DNA of 64,000 nucleotides from Stenotrophomonas maltophilia (GTDB lineage: Bacteria; Pseudomonadota; Gammaproteobacteria; Xanthomonadales; Xanthomonadaceae). Positions 1-9,558 of this stretch are shown piece after piece. The position numbers and the translations under genes are program-made. Below the pieces are notes generated by a model that was not told the DNA's origin, did no database searches, and was given only the letters and a program-made list of their open reading frames with translations. Within the stretch, counting starts at the first letter, position 1. Each line of letters opens with the position of its first letter. The stretch covers positions 3,720,001-3,784,000 of the forward strand of contig NZ_NERD01000002.1 in assembly GCF_002799155.1 (NCBI RefSeq). Direction: 5' to 3'.

Positions 1-1
1 A

Positions 2-1135
2 CAAGTGCAACGCGAGCTGCCCGAGGCGCTGGCGCTGGGCGTGCGCCGTCAGGCAGCGCTGCGACTGCAGGCCGAACAACCGATGACGGTGCAGGTGTTC
101 GACCTGGTGCCCGGCGGCTGGCCGCTGGAATCGCTGCCGCAGCGCGTGCGCCTGCAGGCCGGCACCGCCTCAACGCTGCACTACCACCTGCAGCCGCTGC
201 AGCGGGGGCACTTCCGCTTCGAGGGCGTGCACCTGCGCATGCGCTCGCCGTGGCGCCTGTGGTGGCAGCAACGCACGCTGCCGCCGTCGCTGGACGTGCG
301 GGTCTATCCGAACTTCGTGCCGCTCACCCGGTTTGCGTTGTTCAGTGCCGACCAGGCCTCGCGGTTGGTGGGGGCGCACGTGAAGCGCCGCCGCGGTGAA
401 GGCACCGACTTCCACCAGATGCGCGAGTACCGCATCGGCGACAGCCTGCGCCAGCTCGACTGGAAGGCCACCGCGCGAGCGCGCAAGCTGATCTCGCGCG
501 AATACCAGGACGAGAAGAACCAGCAGCTGCTGCTGATGCTCGACAGCGGCCGGCGGATGCTGGCCAGCGAAGGCGGGCTCTCGCACTTCGACCATGCCTT
601 GAACGCCTCGCTGGTGGTGGCCTACCTGGCGCTGCGCCAGGGCGATGCCGCCGGCCTGTTCGCCGCCGGTGGTGAACGCCGGTGGGTGGCGCCGCAGCGT
701 GGCATGGGTACGGTCGAGCACCTGCTGCGCGCCAGCTACGACCTGCAGCCACGCGCGGTGGCCACCGATTACCTGGCCGCCGCCACCGAAGTATCGCTGC
801 GCCAGCGCCGGCGCGCGCTGGTGATGCTGGTCAGCAACGTGCGCGACGAGGACATCGAAGACCTGCTGGCGGCAGTGCGCCTGCTGCAGCGGCGCCACCT
901 GGTGTGCGTGGCCAGCCTGCGCGAACGCGAGCTGGACGGCGCACTGGAGGGCGAGGTGCAGACGCTGGAGGACGCCACCCAGGCCGGTGCCGCGGCGCTG
1001 TACCTGCAGCAGCGCGCGAAGGCGCACGAGGCGCTGCGCAGCGAGAAGGTGATGGTGCTGGACGTGACCGCCGACGCCCTGCCCGGCGCGCTGGTGGAAC
1101 GCTACCTGGCGGTGAAGCGCGAAGGGCTGCTCTGA
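2..1135 (+). CDS. DUF58 domain protein (5' end outside window)
   Basis: The reading frame is open from the first bases, so the true start lies upstream; the N-terminal membrane segments usual in this family are missing here. The recognisable DUF58 core is the RRRGEGTDFHQMREYRIGD stretch (about residues 128-146), followed by LDWKATAR and a von Willebrand-A-like fold beginning LLLMLDSGRRM. Members usually sit beside MoxR-type AAA ATPases and transglutaminase-like proteins, which would lie left of the window. The family is common and its biochemical role is poorly defined. The gene ends with TGA before a hairpin-rich gap. Confidence 0.85.
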   Translation, partial: QVQRELPEALALGVRRQAALRLQAEQPMTVQVFDLVPGGWPLESLPQRVRLQAGTASTLHYHLQPLQRGHFRFEGVHLRMRSPWRLWWQQRTLPPSLDVRVYPNFVPLTRFALFSADQASRLVGAHVKRRRGEGTDFHQMREYRIGDSLRQLDWKATARARKLISREYQDEKNQQLLLMLDSGRRMLASEGGLSHFDHALNASLVVAYLALRQGDAAGLFAAGGERRWVAPQRGMGTVEHLLRASYDLQPRAVATDYLAAATEVSLRQRRRALVMLVSNVRDEDIEDLLAAVRLLQRRHLVCVASLRERELDGALEGEVQTLEDATQAGAAALYLQQRAKAHEALRSEKVMVLDVTADALPGALVERYLAVKREGLL

Positions 1136-1157
1136 TACCAACGATCGCCCTGGTGGG

Positions 1158-1211
1158 GTGCCAACCTTGGTTGGCACGAAACCCAAACCGCCGACCAAGG
1201 TCGGCTTCTAC
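1158..1211. repeat. Two palindromic intergenic elements
   Basis: A GTGCCAACC/GGTTGGCAC hairpin at 1158-1177 is followed by a GCCGACC/GGTCGGC hairpin at 1190-1205 ending in TTCTAC, the complement of a GTAG-type end. They lie between two convergent genes and could help end transcription. Confidence 0.6.
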
Positions 1212-1276
1212 CAACGGCGGTTGTTCTACGACCGGCGTCGGTCACCTGCGTCGGCTCTGGTGGCGCCGCACCACCA

Positions 1277-2455
1277 TCAGACGTAGATCCGCGTCGGCGC
1301 CTCATCAACGATCGCGTGCGGCACGAAGCGCGCACTGTCGCGGGTGATCGCGCTGTCGTCCTCGCGGATGCCGATGCCGCAGGCGTGGTCACCCACCACC
1401 CAGCTGCCGATCAGCGGATAGCCGCCTTCGAAGCGGGTGAGCGGATGCGCACGCTGGATGATCGCCGGGCCGTCATAGGGCCCGTCGCTGCGCTGGGTGC
1501 TGCCATCGGCCAGGTGCATCTCGATGTTGGCGCCTTCGCGTGAGAACAGCGGCTTGCGCACCCAGCCCGATGCCAGCGTGCTGCCGTCATCGAAGTGCGC
1601 CTCCAGCAGGTTCGGATGGCCCACGTTGCGCTGCCACAGCAGCGGCAGGATGCCCTTGTTGCTCAGCACCGCCTTCCACGCCGGCTCCAGCAGCTGCACG
1701 CCCGAGCCGGGCAACGCGCGGCCGAATTCCTCGGCCATCAGGTCTTCCAGCGGATACAGCTTGAACAGCGTGCCGATCACCGAATCGTCCAGCGCGGTGA
1801 AGCGGCCGTCCTCGGACAGGCCGATGTCCTCGATGGCGATGGCCTGGCCATGCAGGCCGGCCTGCGACGCACAGTCACGCAGGTAGTCGACGGTGCCGCG
1901 ATCTTCTTCCGAGCTGCCCACGGCGCTGAAGTACAGCGGCGGCGGCAGCTGCGTGGCCAGTTCGCCGAAGCGTTCGACCAGCGCTTCGTGGATCGCGTTG
2001 AACTGGTCGGCATGCTGCGGCAGGCGACCGGCGTTGCGCTGGTCCTCCAGCCACTGCCACTGGAAGAAGCTGGCCTCGAACAGCGAGGTCGGCGTGTCGT
2101 AGTTCAGTTCGTACAGCTTGGCCGGGCCGGTGCCGTCGTAGGCCAGGTCCAGGCGGCCATAGAGGTGCGGCTGGCGCTGGCGCCAACTTTCAGCGATCCA
2201 GTCGCGGTAGTGCGACGGAATCGCCAGCTGGTCCATCAAGCGTTCGCTGGCGATGACATCACCGACCAGGTCCAGCGCCATCTGGTGCAGCTCGGCGCTG
2301 GGGTCTTCGATGTCCTGCTCTATCTGGCGCAGGGTAAAGGCGTAGTACGCGCTTTCATCCCAGTACGGCTGGCCGTCGATCGTGTGGAAGCGGAAACCCG
2401 CCTCTTCCGCGCGTGCCCGCCACTGGGCACGCTCGGCAATCCGGATGCGCTGCAT
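1277..2455 (-). CDS. YgiC-like glutathionylspermidine synthase family protein
   Basis: An ATP-grasp amide ligase-like protein of 392 residues. It has the family landmarks YGRLDLAYDGTGPAKLYELNYDTPTSL, the central VGSSEEDRGTVDYL, and the C-terminal RKPLFSREGANI and PLIGSWVVGD segments. E. coli YgiC and YjfC have this fold but no proven glutathionylspermidine synthesis, so the substrate is open. The start chosen is the ATG at 2455 (MQRIRIAERAQW); the frame extends upstream only into the preceding gene. It lies 7 bases after the YgiB-like gene, reproducing the ygiBC pairing. Confidence 0.85.
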   Translation of the reverse strand: MQRIRIAERAQWRARAEEAGFRFHTIDGQPYWDESAYYAFTLRQIEQDIEDPSAELHQMALDLVGDVIASERLMDQLAIPSHYRDWIAESWRQRQPHLYGRLDLAYDGTGPAKLYELNYDTPTSLFEASFFQWQWLEDQRNAGRLPQHADQFNAIHEALVERFGELATQLPPPLYFSAVGSSEEDRGTVDYLRDCASQAGLHGQAIAIEDIGLSEDGRFTALDDSVIGTLFKLYPLEDLMAEEFGRALPGSGVQLLEPAWKAVLSNKGILPLLWQRNVGHPNLLEAHFDDGSTLASGWVRKPLFSREGANIEMHLADGSTQRSDGPYDGPAIIQRAHPLTRFEGGYPLIGSWVVGDHACGIGIREDDSAITRDSARFVPHAIVDEAPTRIYV

Positions 2456-2462
2456 GGGTCGA

Positions 2463-3035
2463 TCAGCCGCCGTAGCTGCCGCTGGTGCTGCGGCGTGCGC
2501 TGGTGTTGCCGAAACCACCACGGCTGGCGGTGACCGCACGGTTCGGCTCGCTGGTGACCGGGGCCAGGCCAGCCTTGCCGGCGCCGATGCCGCTGGCGGT
2601 GTTCAGGCCACCACTGCCGCCCGGAGCCGGACGCGCCCAACCGGCGCTCTTGTCCTGGTAAGCCGGCGACGCCGTCGGCGCCTGCGGAGCGAGGCCGCCG
2701 CGGTTGCTCAGCATCTGCGACATGAAGAAGCCCATCATCATCGGGCCGATGAACGAAGTACCGGCCGAGGTGTGCTGCTGCACGCACTGTTCCGGCTTGT
2801 AGTCCTTCTCGCAGGCTTCCTTGCTGGCGTACTTCGGCGCCGCATCGGCGGCCTGCTTCTGCGCTTCGGCGAACGCGTTGCGGCACGCCGACGGATCGCC
2901 GGTGGCCTCGGTGCAGGCCTCCACCGAGGTGTACAGGCCTTCCTGCACCTTCACCTCCGGCTCCTTCTGGCAGGCGGTGAACAGCAGCGGCGCGGCGCTC
3001 ATCAGCAGCAGCGCGGTGGTGCGGGAACGTTTCAT
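2463..3035 (-). CDS. YgiB-like DUF1190 lipoprotein
   Basis: A 190-residue exported protein starting MKRSRTTALLLMSAAPLLFTAC, a lipoprotein signal with the lipobox FTAC. Cysteine-rich segments follow (VEACTEATGDPSACRNAF, CEKDYKPEQCVQQH), then a GPMMMGFFMSQML segment and a Ser/Gly-rich tail ending RRSTSGSYGG, all as in the DUF1190/YgiB family. The frame is open to 3131, but the ATG at 3035 begins the signal peptide. It is the first gene of a two-gene operon with the YgiC-like protein, so a joint envelope function is likely; the exact role is unknown. Confidence 0.85.
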   Translation of the reverse strand: MKRSRTTALLLMSAAPLLFTACQKEPEVKVQEGLYTSVEACTEATGDPSACRNAFAEAQKQAADAAPKYASKEACEKDYKPEQCVQQHTSAGTSFIGPMMMGFFMSQMLSNRGGLAPQAPTASPAYQDKSAGWARPAPGGSGGLNTASGIGAGKAGLAPVTSEPNRAVTASRGGFGNTSARRSTSGSYGG

Positions 3036-3145
3036 GGCCTCATGCCCTGTCGACGGATCAATGCCCCAATGATGCCAAATCCGGGCCATCAACCGGAATC
3101 GGCAAAGTGGCAAAGATGAACGGACTTTCATTTTCGTCGGGCATT

Positions 3146-3184
3146 GGGGTCAGAGCCCATCGCGCCGCGATGGGATCCGACCCC
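3146..3184. repeat. GGGGTC...GACCCC palindrome, copy 1
   Basis: Arms GGGGTCAGAGCCCATCGCG and CGCGATGGGATCCGACCCC form a near-perfect hairpin. The same end sequences recur at seven other sites in the window with variable loops. Confidence 0.75.
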
Positions 3185-3206
3185 GGGCGGCTCACCGCTC
3201 AGGGAG

Positions 3207-3226
3207 GTGCCAACCTTGGTTGGCAC
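3207..3226. repeat. GTGCCAACC palindrome
   Basis: A perfect 20-base inverted repeat identical to the one at 1158-1177. Confidence 0.6.
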
Positions 3227-3444
3227 ACACCCCGCGGCGCCCCGCTATGGCCGGCGCGCGCAGCCAAGTCTCCGGCAAGAAGCCCCCTTGTTGTTCAAGG
3301 GGGCGCGCCGAAGGCGCGGGGATAAGGGGAAATGCGCGGACCACCAAGCCGCTGCAAGCGGTGAAGGTGGTTGCAGCAGCAACCGAAAAAATTGGCCATG
3401 ATCAGCCGACCCCCACGTCGTACGGCCCGCCCGTTCCGCCAGCC

Positions 3445-5283
3445 ATGCCCGAATACCGTTCCCGCACCTCCACCGCCGGCCGCAACATGGCCGGCGCCCG
3501 CGCGCTGTGGCGCGCCACCGGCATGAAGGACGGCGACTTCCACAAGCCGATCATCGCCATCGCCAACTCCTTCACCCAGTTCGTGCCCGGCCACGTGCAC
3601 CTGAAGGACCTCGGCCAGCTGGTCGCGCGCGAGATCGAACAGGTCGGCGGCGTCGCCAAGGAATTCAACACCATCGCCGTGGACGACGGCATCGCGATGG
3701 GCCACGACGGCATGCTCTATTCACTGCCCAGCCGCGAGATCATCGCCGACGCCGTGGAATACATGGTCAATGCGCACTGCGCCGACGCGCTGGTGTGCAT
3801 CAGCAACTGCGACAAGATCACCCCCGGCATGCTGATGGCCGCGCTGCGCCTCAACATCCCGGTGGTGTTCGTCTCCGGCGGGCCGATGGAAGCGGGCAAG
3901 ACCAGGCTGTCCGAGCACAAGCTGGACCTGGTCGACGCGATGGTGGTGGCCGCCGATGACAGCGCTTCCGACGAAAAGGTCGCGGCGTTCGAGCGCAGCG
4001 CCTGCCCTACCTGCGGTTCCTGCTCGGGCATGTTCACCGCCAACTCGATGAACTGCCTGACCGAAGCGCTGGGCCTGTCGCTGCCCGGCAACGGCACCAC
4101 GCTGGCCACCCACGCCGACCGCGAAGCGCTGTTCCGCCGCGCCGGGCGCCTGATCGTGGAACTCTGCCACCGCTGGTATGGCAGCGAAGACCCGAGCGCG
4201 CTGCCGCGCGGCATCGCCACCCAGGCCGCCTTCGCCAATGCGATGACCCTGGACATCGCCATGGGCGGTTCCACCAACACCATCCTGCACCTGCTGGCCG
4301 CCGCGCAGGAAGCGGAGGTCGACTTCGACCTGACCCACATCGATGCACTGTCGCGGCGCGTCCCGCAGCTGTGCAAGGTGGCACCGAACACGCCCAAGTA
4401 CCACATCGAAGACGTGCACCGCGCCGGCGGCGTGTTCGGCATCCTCGGTGAGCTGGACCGCGCGGGCCTGCTCGATACCACGGTGCCGACCGTGCACAGC
4501 GCCAGCCTGGCCGACGCGCTGGAACGCTGGGACGTGGTGCGTAGTGACAACGACACCCTGCATACCTTCTTCAAGGCCGGCCCGGCCGGCATCCCCACCC
4601 AGGAGGCCTTCAGCCAGGCCACGCGCTGGCCGACCCTGGACGTGGACCGCGCCGAAGGCTGCATCCGTTCGCTGCAGCACGCGTACTCACTGGAAGGCGG
4701 CCTCGCCGTGCTGCGCGGCAACCTGGCCGTCGATGGCTGCGTGGTGAAGACCGCCGGCGTGGACGAGTCGATCCACGTGTTCGAAGGCCCCGCGCGCGTC
4801 TACGAGAGCCAGGACGCCGCCGTTGCCGGCATCCTCGCCGACGAAGTGCAGCCGGGCGAGGTGGTGGTGATCCGCTACGAAGGCCCGAAGGGCGGCCCGG
4901 GCATGCAGGAAATGCTCTACCCCACCAGCTACCTGAAATCGAAGGGGCTGGGCAAGCAGTGCGCGCTGCTGACCGACGGTCGCTTTTCCGGCGGCACCTC
5001 GGGCCTGTCGATCGGCCATGTCTCGCCGGAGGCGGCCAGCGGCGGAACGATCGGCCTGGTGGAGGATGGCGACCGCATCCGCATCGACATCCCTGCGCGC
5101 CGCATCGACCTGCTGGTGGACGACGCCACCCTGGCCCAGCGCCGCGCCGATGCCGACGCGCGTGGCTGGAAGCCGCGTGAAGCGCGCCCGCGCAAGGTCA
5201 CCAGCGCGCTGAAGGCCTACGCGCTGCTTGCCACCAGCGCCGACAAGGGTGCCGTGCGTAACACTGCGCTGCTGGGCGATTGA
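3445..5283 (+). CDS. ilvD: Dihydroxy-acid dehydratase
   Basis: Dehydrates 2,3-dihydroxy-isovalerate and -methylvalerate in valine and isoleucine synthesis, in the cytoplasm. The 612-residue length matches the enterobacterial enzyme (616). The ATG at 3445 gives [19 protein letters not shown], the conserved family start, although the frame is open for 75 codons upstream. Iron-sulfur and metal motifs are present: [11 protein letters not shown] and [19 protein letters not shown], plus [20 protein letters not shown] near the C-terminus. It stands alone here, not in an ilv operon, so control is local and unresolved. Confidence in function is very high. Confidence 0.97.
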   Translation: MPEYRSRTSTAGRNMAGARALWRATGMKDGDFHKPIIAIANSFTQFVPGHVHLKDLGQLVAREIEQVGGVAKEFNTIAVDDGIAMGHDGMLYSLPSREIIADAVEYMVNAHCADALVCISNCDKITPGMLMAALRLNIPVVFVSGGPMEAGKTRLSEHKLDLVDAMVVAADDSASDEKVAAFERSACPTCGSCSGMFTANSMNCLTEALGLSLPGNGTTLATHADREALFRRAGRLIVELCHRWYGSEDPSALPRGIATQAAFANAMTLDIAMGGSTNTILHLLAAAQEAEVDFDLTHIDALSRRVPQLCKVAPNTPKYHIEDVHRAGGVFGILGELDRAGLLDTTVPTVHSASLADALERWDVVRSDNDTLHTFFKAGPAGIPTQEAFSQATRWPTLDVDRAEGCIRSLQHAYSLEGGLAVLRGNLAVDGCVVKTAGVDESIHVFEGPARVYESQDAAVAGILADEVQPGEVVVIRYEGPKGGPGMQEMLYPTSYLKSKGLGKQCALLTDGRFSGGTSGLSIGHVSPEAASGGTIGLVEDGDRIRIDIPARRIDLLVDDATLAQRRADADARGWKPREARPRKVTSALKAYALLATSADKGAVRNTALLGD

Positions 5284-5291
5284 GGGGCCGT

Positions 5292-5328
5292 GGGGTCGGA
5301 CCCCTTTCGCAGCATGGGCTCTGACCCC
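5292..5328. repeat. GGGGTC...GACCCC palindrome, copy 2
   Basis: Lies just after the ilvD stop, in inverted orientation relative to copy 1, and may act as a terminator or processing site for the ilvD message. Confidence 0.7.
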
Positions 5329-5380
5329 GATCCGCGCCATCAGCAGTAAGGTAGGACGAAACACCGACACGGAGGTTGTG

Positions 5381-5992
5381 ATGAATCTGCTTTCGCTTGC
5401 CCTGGCCGCTGCTCTGGGCATGGGCGCCGAGCCGCCGAAGGCACCGGACTGCCGATACGACCGCGATGCGATGCTGGCCATGGAACCGGAGGCATTCGAC
5501 CAGGATCTGCAGGGCGGCTGGCGCCCGCTGGCCGACCGCGGCTGCCACCGCGAGGCGGCGGACCTGCTGACTGCGTACGCCGCGCAGCCCAAGGCCGCAG
5601 GCAGGACCATCATCCTCTGGCATGCAGGCCAGATGCGTGCCGAGGCCGGACAGTACCCGCAGGCGATTGCGCTGATGCAGCGCACCTACAAGCCCAAGGA
5701 CACCGATCCCGGCTACTGGAACGCCTACGTGGACGGCACCATCGCCTTCCTGCAGCGCGACCGTGCAGCGCTGGAAAGGGCGCGTGCAGCCCTGATTGCG
5801 ATTCCCACGCCGGAGCAGATCGCCGGGGCGCTGAAGGATGGGCGCTATCACTTCACCACCGCCGGCGGGCAGAAGGTGGATGTGCCATGGCCGCCCAACC
5901 TGGACGTGCTCGATGGCTTCCTGCGCTGCTTTGATCGCGATTACCACACTGCGATGGGCAACCAGGCCTGCCGGAATCCGCAGGGCGGCTGA
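5381..5992 (+). CDS. Secreted hypothetical protein
   Basis: A 203-residue protein with a short signal-like N-terminus (MNLLSLALAAALGMGAEPP). The ATG at 5381 is preceded by GGAGG at about 5371. The mature part has four Cys (including CRYDRDAML, DRGCHREAADLL, LRCFDRDY and NQACRNPQGG) and helix pairs such as WHAGQMRAEAGQYPQAIALM that look TPR-like. No named family was recognised. The paired cysteines and export signal suggest a disulfide-stabilised periplasmic protein. It has GGGGTC-type palindromes on both sides. Confidence 0.75.
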   Translation: MNLLSLALAAALGMGAEPPKAPDCRYDRDAMLAMEPEAFDQDLQGGWRPLADRGCHREAADLLTAYAAQPKAAGRTIILWHAGQMRAEAGQYPQAIALMQRTYKPKDTDPGYWNAYVDGTIAFLQRDRAALERARAALIAIPTPEQIAGALKDGRYHFTTAGGQKVDVPWPPNLDVLDGFLRCFDRDYHTAMGNQACRNPQGG

Positions 5993-6009
5993 GCGACAGA
6001 GTGCGTGGT

Positions 6010-6046
6010 GGGGTCAGAGCCTTTCCTTCGGAAGGGATCCGACCCC
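6010..6046. repeat. GGGGTC...GACCCC palindrome, copy 3
   Basis: Sits between the convergent ends of the secreted hypothetical gene and dinG, starting about 18 bases after the first stop and ending 4 bases before the dinG stop. Confidence 0.7.
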
Positions 6047-6049
6047 GTG

Positions 6050-8152
6050 TCAGCCGATCACGCGCTTGAACGGCGGCAGCGCGTCGATGATGCGCTTGCC
6101 GTAGCGGCGGGTCAGCAGCCGCGAATCAAGAATGACCACCCGGCCGGTGTCGGTGGAGGTGCGGATCAGGCGGCCGGCGAACTGGGTCAGCGTGCGCAGC
6201 GCATGCGGAATGGCGATCAGGTTGAAGGCATTCAACCCGCGCCCCTCGAACCACTCGCTGAGCGTGGCGGTCTGCGGGTCGGTCGGCACCGCGAACGGCA
6301 CCTGGGTGATCACCACCGTAGTGCAGGCTTCGCCCGGCAGGTCGAGCCCTTCGCCGAACGAGTTCAGCCCGAACAGCACCGAGCCCTCGCCTGCCGCCAC
6401 GCGCCGCAGATGCTCGTCGATCAGGCGGGTCTTGGACATCTCGCCCTGCACCAGCACCTGCTTGCGCCGCGCGGCCGACATCAGCCCGGCCACCTTCTCC
6501 ATCTTCCAGCGCGAGGTGAACAGCACCATCGAGCCCTTGGCCCAGTCCAGCTCGGTGTCGAGGTAGCGCGCCACTTCGCGCGGGTGGCCTTCGCGGTCGT
6601 CCGGCGTGACCGGGAACTTCGGCACGACCAGCTCGGCCTGGTTGGGCAGGTCGAACGGCGACGACAGCGAGACCATCTCTGCCTCTTCCGGAATGCCGTT
6701 GTCGATCGCCAGCGACTGGAAGTCGCCACCGCCGGTCAACGTCGCCGAGGTCATCACCACCGAGTCCACTTCATCCCACAGCAGCCTGCGCAGCACGTGC
6801 GCGGCCGACACCGGCGAGCCGTGCAGCACCAGGTCGCCGTCGCGGGTGGCGGTGACCCAGCGCGCCATCGGCGGCGCGCCATCCTTGTCCTCGCGGCGCC
6901 ACGCCTGCCACAGGTTGTACTGCTGCTCGATCATTTCCAGCGCCATGCCCAGGTTGCGCTGCAGGCGCTCGCGCGCGGCATCGTCCGGCTTGCCCTTGGC
7001 CACCTGCGCGGTGGCGGCATGCGCCCAGTTGTAGAGGCTGCGGGTATCGTCGGCCAGGGCCTCGATCGGCTCGCGCCAGGCCTCGGGCAGGCGCCCGTTG
7101 GCCGCGCGCCACATCGGCTCTTCGTCCGCCGGTGCCGGCATCCACACCCGCTCGATGTGATCGCGGAACGCGCGCAGCTGCTTGGCGACGTTGCTGGCGA
7201 CCTCGATCGCTTCGTTCGGCAGCAGGTTGCCGAGACGGTCCTTGTCGACCGCGCGATAGGCACCGGCGATCAGGATCTGCAGGAGGCCGGTGCGTTTGGC
7301 CATCTCGTCCAGCGCCAGGCTGGCTGCACCCTGGTCGATCGCCACGCTGCCGATGTGATGGCCTTCGTCCAGCACCAACAGCATGTCCGACGGCGGCGCG
7401 ATCAACGGCTGGCCGTTGTCGCTGTCACCGATCGACAGCGCCGACAGCAGTAGCGCGTGGTTGGTGACCACGATCTGCGCATCGCGCACCGTGTTGCGCG
7501 AACGCAGCACCGCGCACTGCGCCGAATAGGCGCAGCGGCGCCCGGCACAACCCGAAGCCGGCGTGGTGATGCGGCTGCGCAGGCCGGGGCTGATGGTCTC
7601 CGGCGCGTTGTCGATGTCGCCATCCCAGGTGCCGCCGGTGAAGGCGTCGGTCAGGCGCTTGGCGATGTCCATCTCGATCGGCGCCAGCGGCCGGTCGAAC
7701 AGGGGTGCGTCATCCTCGAACATGCCGCCCTGCGAACCCTCGCCCTGCGCCTCGGCAGCATTGCGCGTGCACAGGTAGCGGGTACGGCCCTTGGCCAGCG
7801 CCACGGTCGCTTCCAGGCCGGTGGCCTTGAGGAAATTCGGGATGTCACGCTCGACCAGCTGCGACTGCAGCGCTACGGTGCCGGTGCTGATCACCAGCTT
7901 CTTCTTGCTGGCCAGCGCGATCGGTACACCTGCGGTGAGGTAGCCCAGGCTCTTGCCGACGCCGGTGGGCGCCTCGACCACGCCGACGCCGCCACTTTTC
8001 GACAGCGCACGCGACACCACACCGATCATCTGGCTCTGCGAGCGGCGGGTGGAGAAGCCGGGAGTATTGGCCTGCAGCGTCGTGTACGCCTTGCGGATCG
8101 CGTCCTTCAAGGCGTCATCGAGCGTGCGCGGAGCGGCGACGGTTTCGGTCAC
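6050..8152 (-). CDS. dinG: ATP-dependent DNA helicase DinG
   Basis: A 700-residue superfamily 2, XPD-like helicase that unwinds DNA 5' to 3' and helps resolve replication-transcription conflicts. Walker A is APTGVGKS (61-68) and the DEAH-type box is DEGHH (262-266). The four cysteines expected to hold the 4Fe-4S cluster are visible at about 128, 202, 207 and 213 (YLCTRN, SGCAGRRCAYSAQC). The C-terminal helicase motif FAGRLIRTSTDTGRV is intact. The start is a GTG at 8152, giving MTETVAAPRTLDDALK. An SOS box was not identified upstream. Confidence 0.95.
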   Translation of the reverse strand: MTETVAAPRTLDDALKDAIRKAYTTLQANTPGFSTRRSQSQMIGVVSRALSKSGGVGVVEAPTGVGKSLGYLTAGVPIALASKKKLVISTGTVALQSQLVERDIPNFLKATGLEATVALAKGRTRYLCTRNAAEAQGEGSQGGMFEDDAPLFDRPLAPIEMDIAKRLTDAFTGGTWDGDIDNAPETISPGLRSRITTPASGCAGRRCAYSAQCAVLRSRNTVRDAQIVVTNHALLLSALSIGDSDNGQPLIAPPSDMLLVLDEGHHIGSVAIDQGAASLALDEMAKRTGLLQILIAGAYRAVDKDRLGNLLPNEAIEVASNVAKQLRAFRDHIERVWMPAPADEEPMWRAANGRLPEAWREPIEALADDTRSLYNWAHAATAQVAKGKPDDAARERLQRNLGMALEMIEQQYNLWQAWRREDKDGAPPMARWVTATRDGDLVLHGSPVSAAHVLRRLLWDEVDSVVMTSATLTGGGDFQSLAIDNGIPEEAEMVSLSSPFDLPNQAELVVPKFPVTPDDREGHPREVARYLDTELDWAKGSMVLFTSRWKMEKVAGLMSAARRKQVLVQGEMSKTRLIDEHLRRVAAGEGSVLFGLNSFGEGLDLPGEACTTVVITQVPFAVPTDPQTATLSEWFEGRGLNAFNLIAIPHALRTLTQFAGRLIRTSTDTGRVVILDSRLLTRRYGKRIIDALPPFKRVIG

Positions 8153-8307
8153 GCCGGGAACTACCGTGGCTGGATCAGGCCGGTCATTGTCGCATGGCCG
8201 GCCGCGTTCACTGTCGCTGGCACCCTGAACGGGCCAGCGACGACGCCCGGCGGCTGGATGAACACGCCGGACGCTACTGGCGACGACCCAGGGCCGTCAC
8301 CGGGCTG

Positions 8308-8661
8308 TCACTGCACCGCGTTGCCGCGCAGCCGCAGCAGGCGCACCAGCGCCCACACCAGCAGCACCACGCCGATGGCCTCGACCATCGCCAGCGCGAA
8401 GTGCACCACGCCGAAGATGGCGCTCATGCCCGAGATGGCGCTGAAGTTGCCACTGCTGACCAGCCACATCGGCAGCATGCCCGCCGCCAGGCCCCCCAGG
8501 CTGGACAGCAGCAGCAACAGCAGGCCGACCAGCGCGCCGGTGCGGGTGGCATCGCGCGGCGCACCGACCACCCAGACCAGGCCGACGCACAGCGCGATCA
8601 GCACCGGCAGGCGCACGCCGACCATGCTCAGCACGGTCACCATCAACGTTGTGCTGTCCAT
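8308..8661 (-). CDS. Small membrane protein after aroE
   Basis: A 117-residue protein with three or four hydrophobic helices (about 5-33, 43-70, 75-110) and a short basic C-terminus. No family was recognised. Its ATG begins three bases beyond the aroE stop, so it is probably translated from the aroE message. It may be a lineage-specific inner membrane protein. Confidence 0.75.
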   Translation of the reverse strand: MDSTTLMVTVLSMVGVRLPVLIALCVGLVWVVGAPRDATRTGALVGLLLLLLSSLGGLAAGMLPMWLVSSGNFSAISGMSAIFGVVHFALAMVEAIGVVLLVWALVRLLRLRGNAVQ

Positions 8662-8664
8662 CGA

Positions 8665-9510
8665 TCAGTCCTCGCCGGCCAGCACGGCCGAGCCCTGCCG
8701 CAGCGACTGGTAGACCTCGCCGGTCTGCGGGCGCACGCCGTGCCACTGCAGGAAGCTCTCGGCCGCCTGCTCGACCAGCATGCCCAGGCCATCCACGGTA
8801 TTGCGGCAGTTCGCCGCGCGCGCCCAGGCCAGGAAGGCGATGGCGGCCTCGCCGTAGTTCAGGTCGACGGCGGTGGTCATCGAATTGACCAGCGACAGCG
8901 GCAGTTTGAACTCGACGTCGCGGTCGCGGCCGGCCGAAGTGGCGTTGACGATCAGTTCGAAGTCGCCGAGGTCGCGCAGGTCCTCCCAGTAGCGGCTGAT
9001 CGCACGGCCCGGTTCGCCCATCGCGTCGATCAGTTCGTCGGCGCGCTCCGGCGTGCGGTTGACCACCACCAGTTCGGTGATGCCTGCATCGAGCAGCGCC
9101 GGGGCGACGCTGCGCGCCGAGCCACCGGCACCGATCATCAGCACGCGGCGGCCGCGCAGGTCCAGGCCGTGGCGATCGGTCAGGTCGCGCACCAGGCCGA
9201 TGCCATCGGTGGTGTCGCCGTGCCAGCGGTCGCCCTTGCGCAGCAGCGTGTTGACCGAGCCGGCGCGGCGCGCCCGTGCGGTCAACGTGGTGCACACCGA
9301 GAACGCGGCTTCCTTGTGCGGCAGGGTGACGTTGGCACCGACACCGCCCTCGGCGGCGAAGGCCTCCAGGCCGGCCAGGAACGCATCGGGGGCCAGGTCG
9401 ATCGCGCGGTAGTCAATGGCGATGCCTTCCTGGCGACCGAACGTCGCATGGATCTGCGGCGACTTCGAGTGGGCAACGGGGTGTCCGAAGACGGCGTAAC
9501 GGTCGGTCAT
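8665..9510 (-). CDS. aroE: Shikimate dehydrogenase
   Basis: Reduces 3-dehydroshikimate with NADPH, step four of the shikimate pathway. The 281-residue protein has the N-terminal substrate site [15 protein letters not shown], the catalytic-lysine segment [11 protein letters not shown], the Rossmann loop [16 protein letters not shown] and NPTR-like [10 protein letters not shown]. The ATG at 9510 is the first plausible start. It is the lead gene of a two-gene unit and diverges from the beta-propeller protein gene at 9559. Confidence 0.95.
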   Translation of the reverse strand: MTDRYAVFGHPVAHSKSPQIHATFGRQEGIAIDYRAIDLAPDAFLAGLEAFAAEGGVGANVTLPHKEAAFSVCTTLTARARRAGSVNTLLRKGDRWHGDTTDGIGLVRDLTDRHGLDLRGRRVLMIGAGGSARSVAPALLDAGITELVVVNRTPERADELIDAMGEPGRAISRYWEDLRDLGDFELIVNATSAGRDRDVEFKLPLSLVNSMTTAVDLNYGEAAIAFLAWARAANCRNTVDGLGMLVEQAAESFLQWHGVRPQTGEVYQSLRQGSAVLAGED

Positions 9511-9558
9511 GGAATCCTCAAGCTGGCTAGACTGATGCTCTTTCGTGCACGGAACCGG

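Larger units (their letters stand above)
3036..3444. other. Divergent intergenic region ahead of ilvD
   Basis: About 400 bases without a supported gene. They contain a GGGGTC-type palindrome (3146-3184), a GTGCCAACC hairpin (3207-3226), a GCCCCCTTG/CAAGGGGGC hairpin around 3282-3304 and a CGCGCC-type hairpin just after it. The ilvD frame is open across the right half, but conservation starts only at 3445. No convincing -35/-10 pair was found. Confidence 0.5.

Noticed and set aside
3220..3444. N-terminal extension of IlvD
   Set aside because: The 75 extra codons are low-complexity and precede the conserved family start at 3445.
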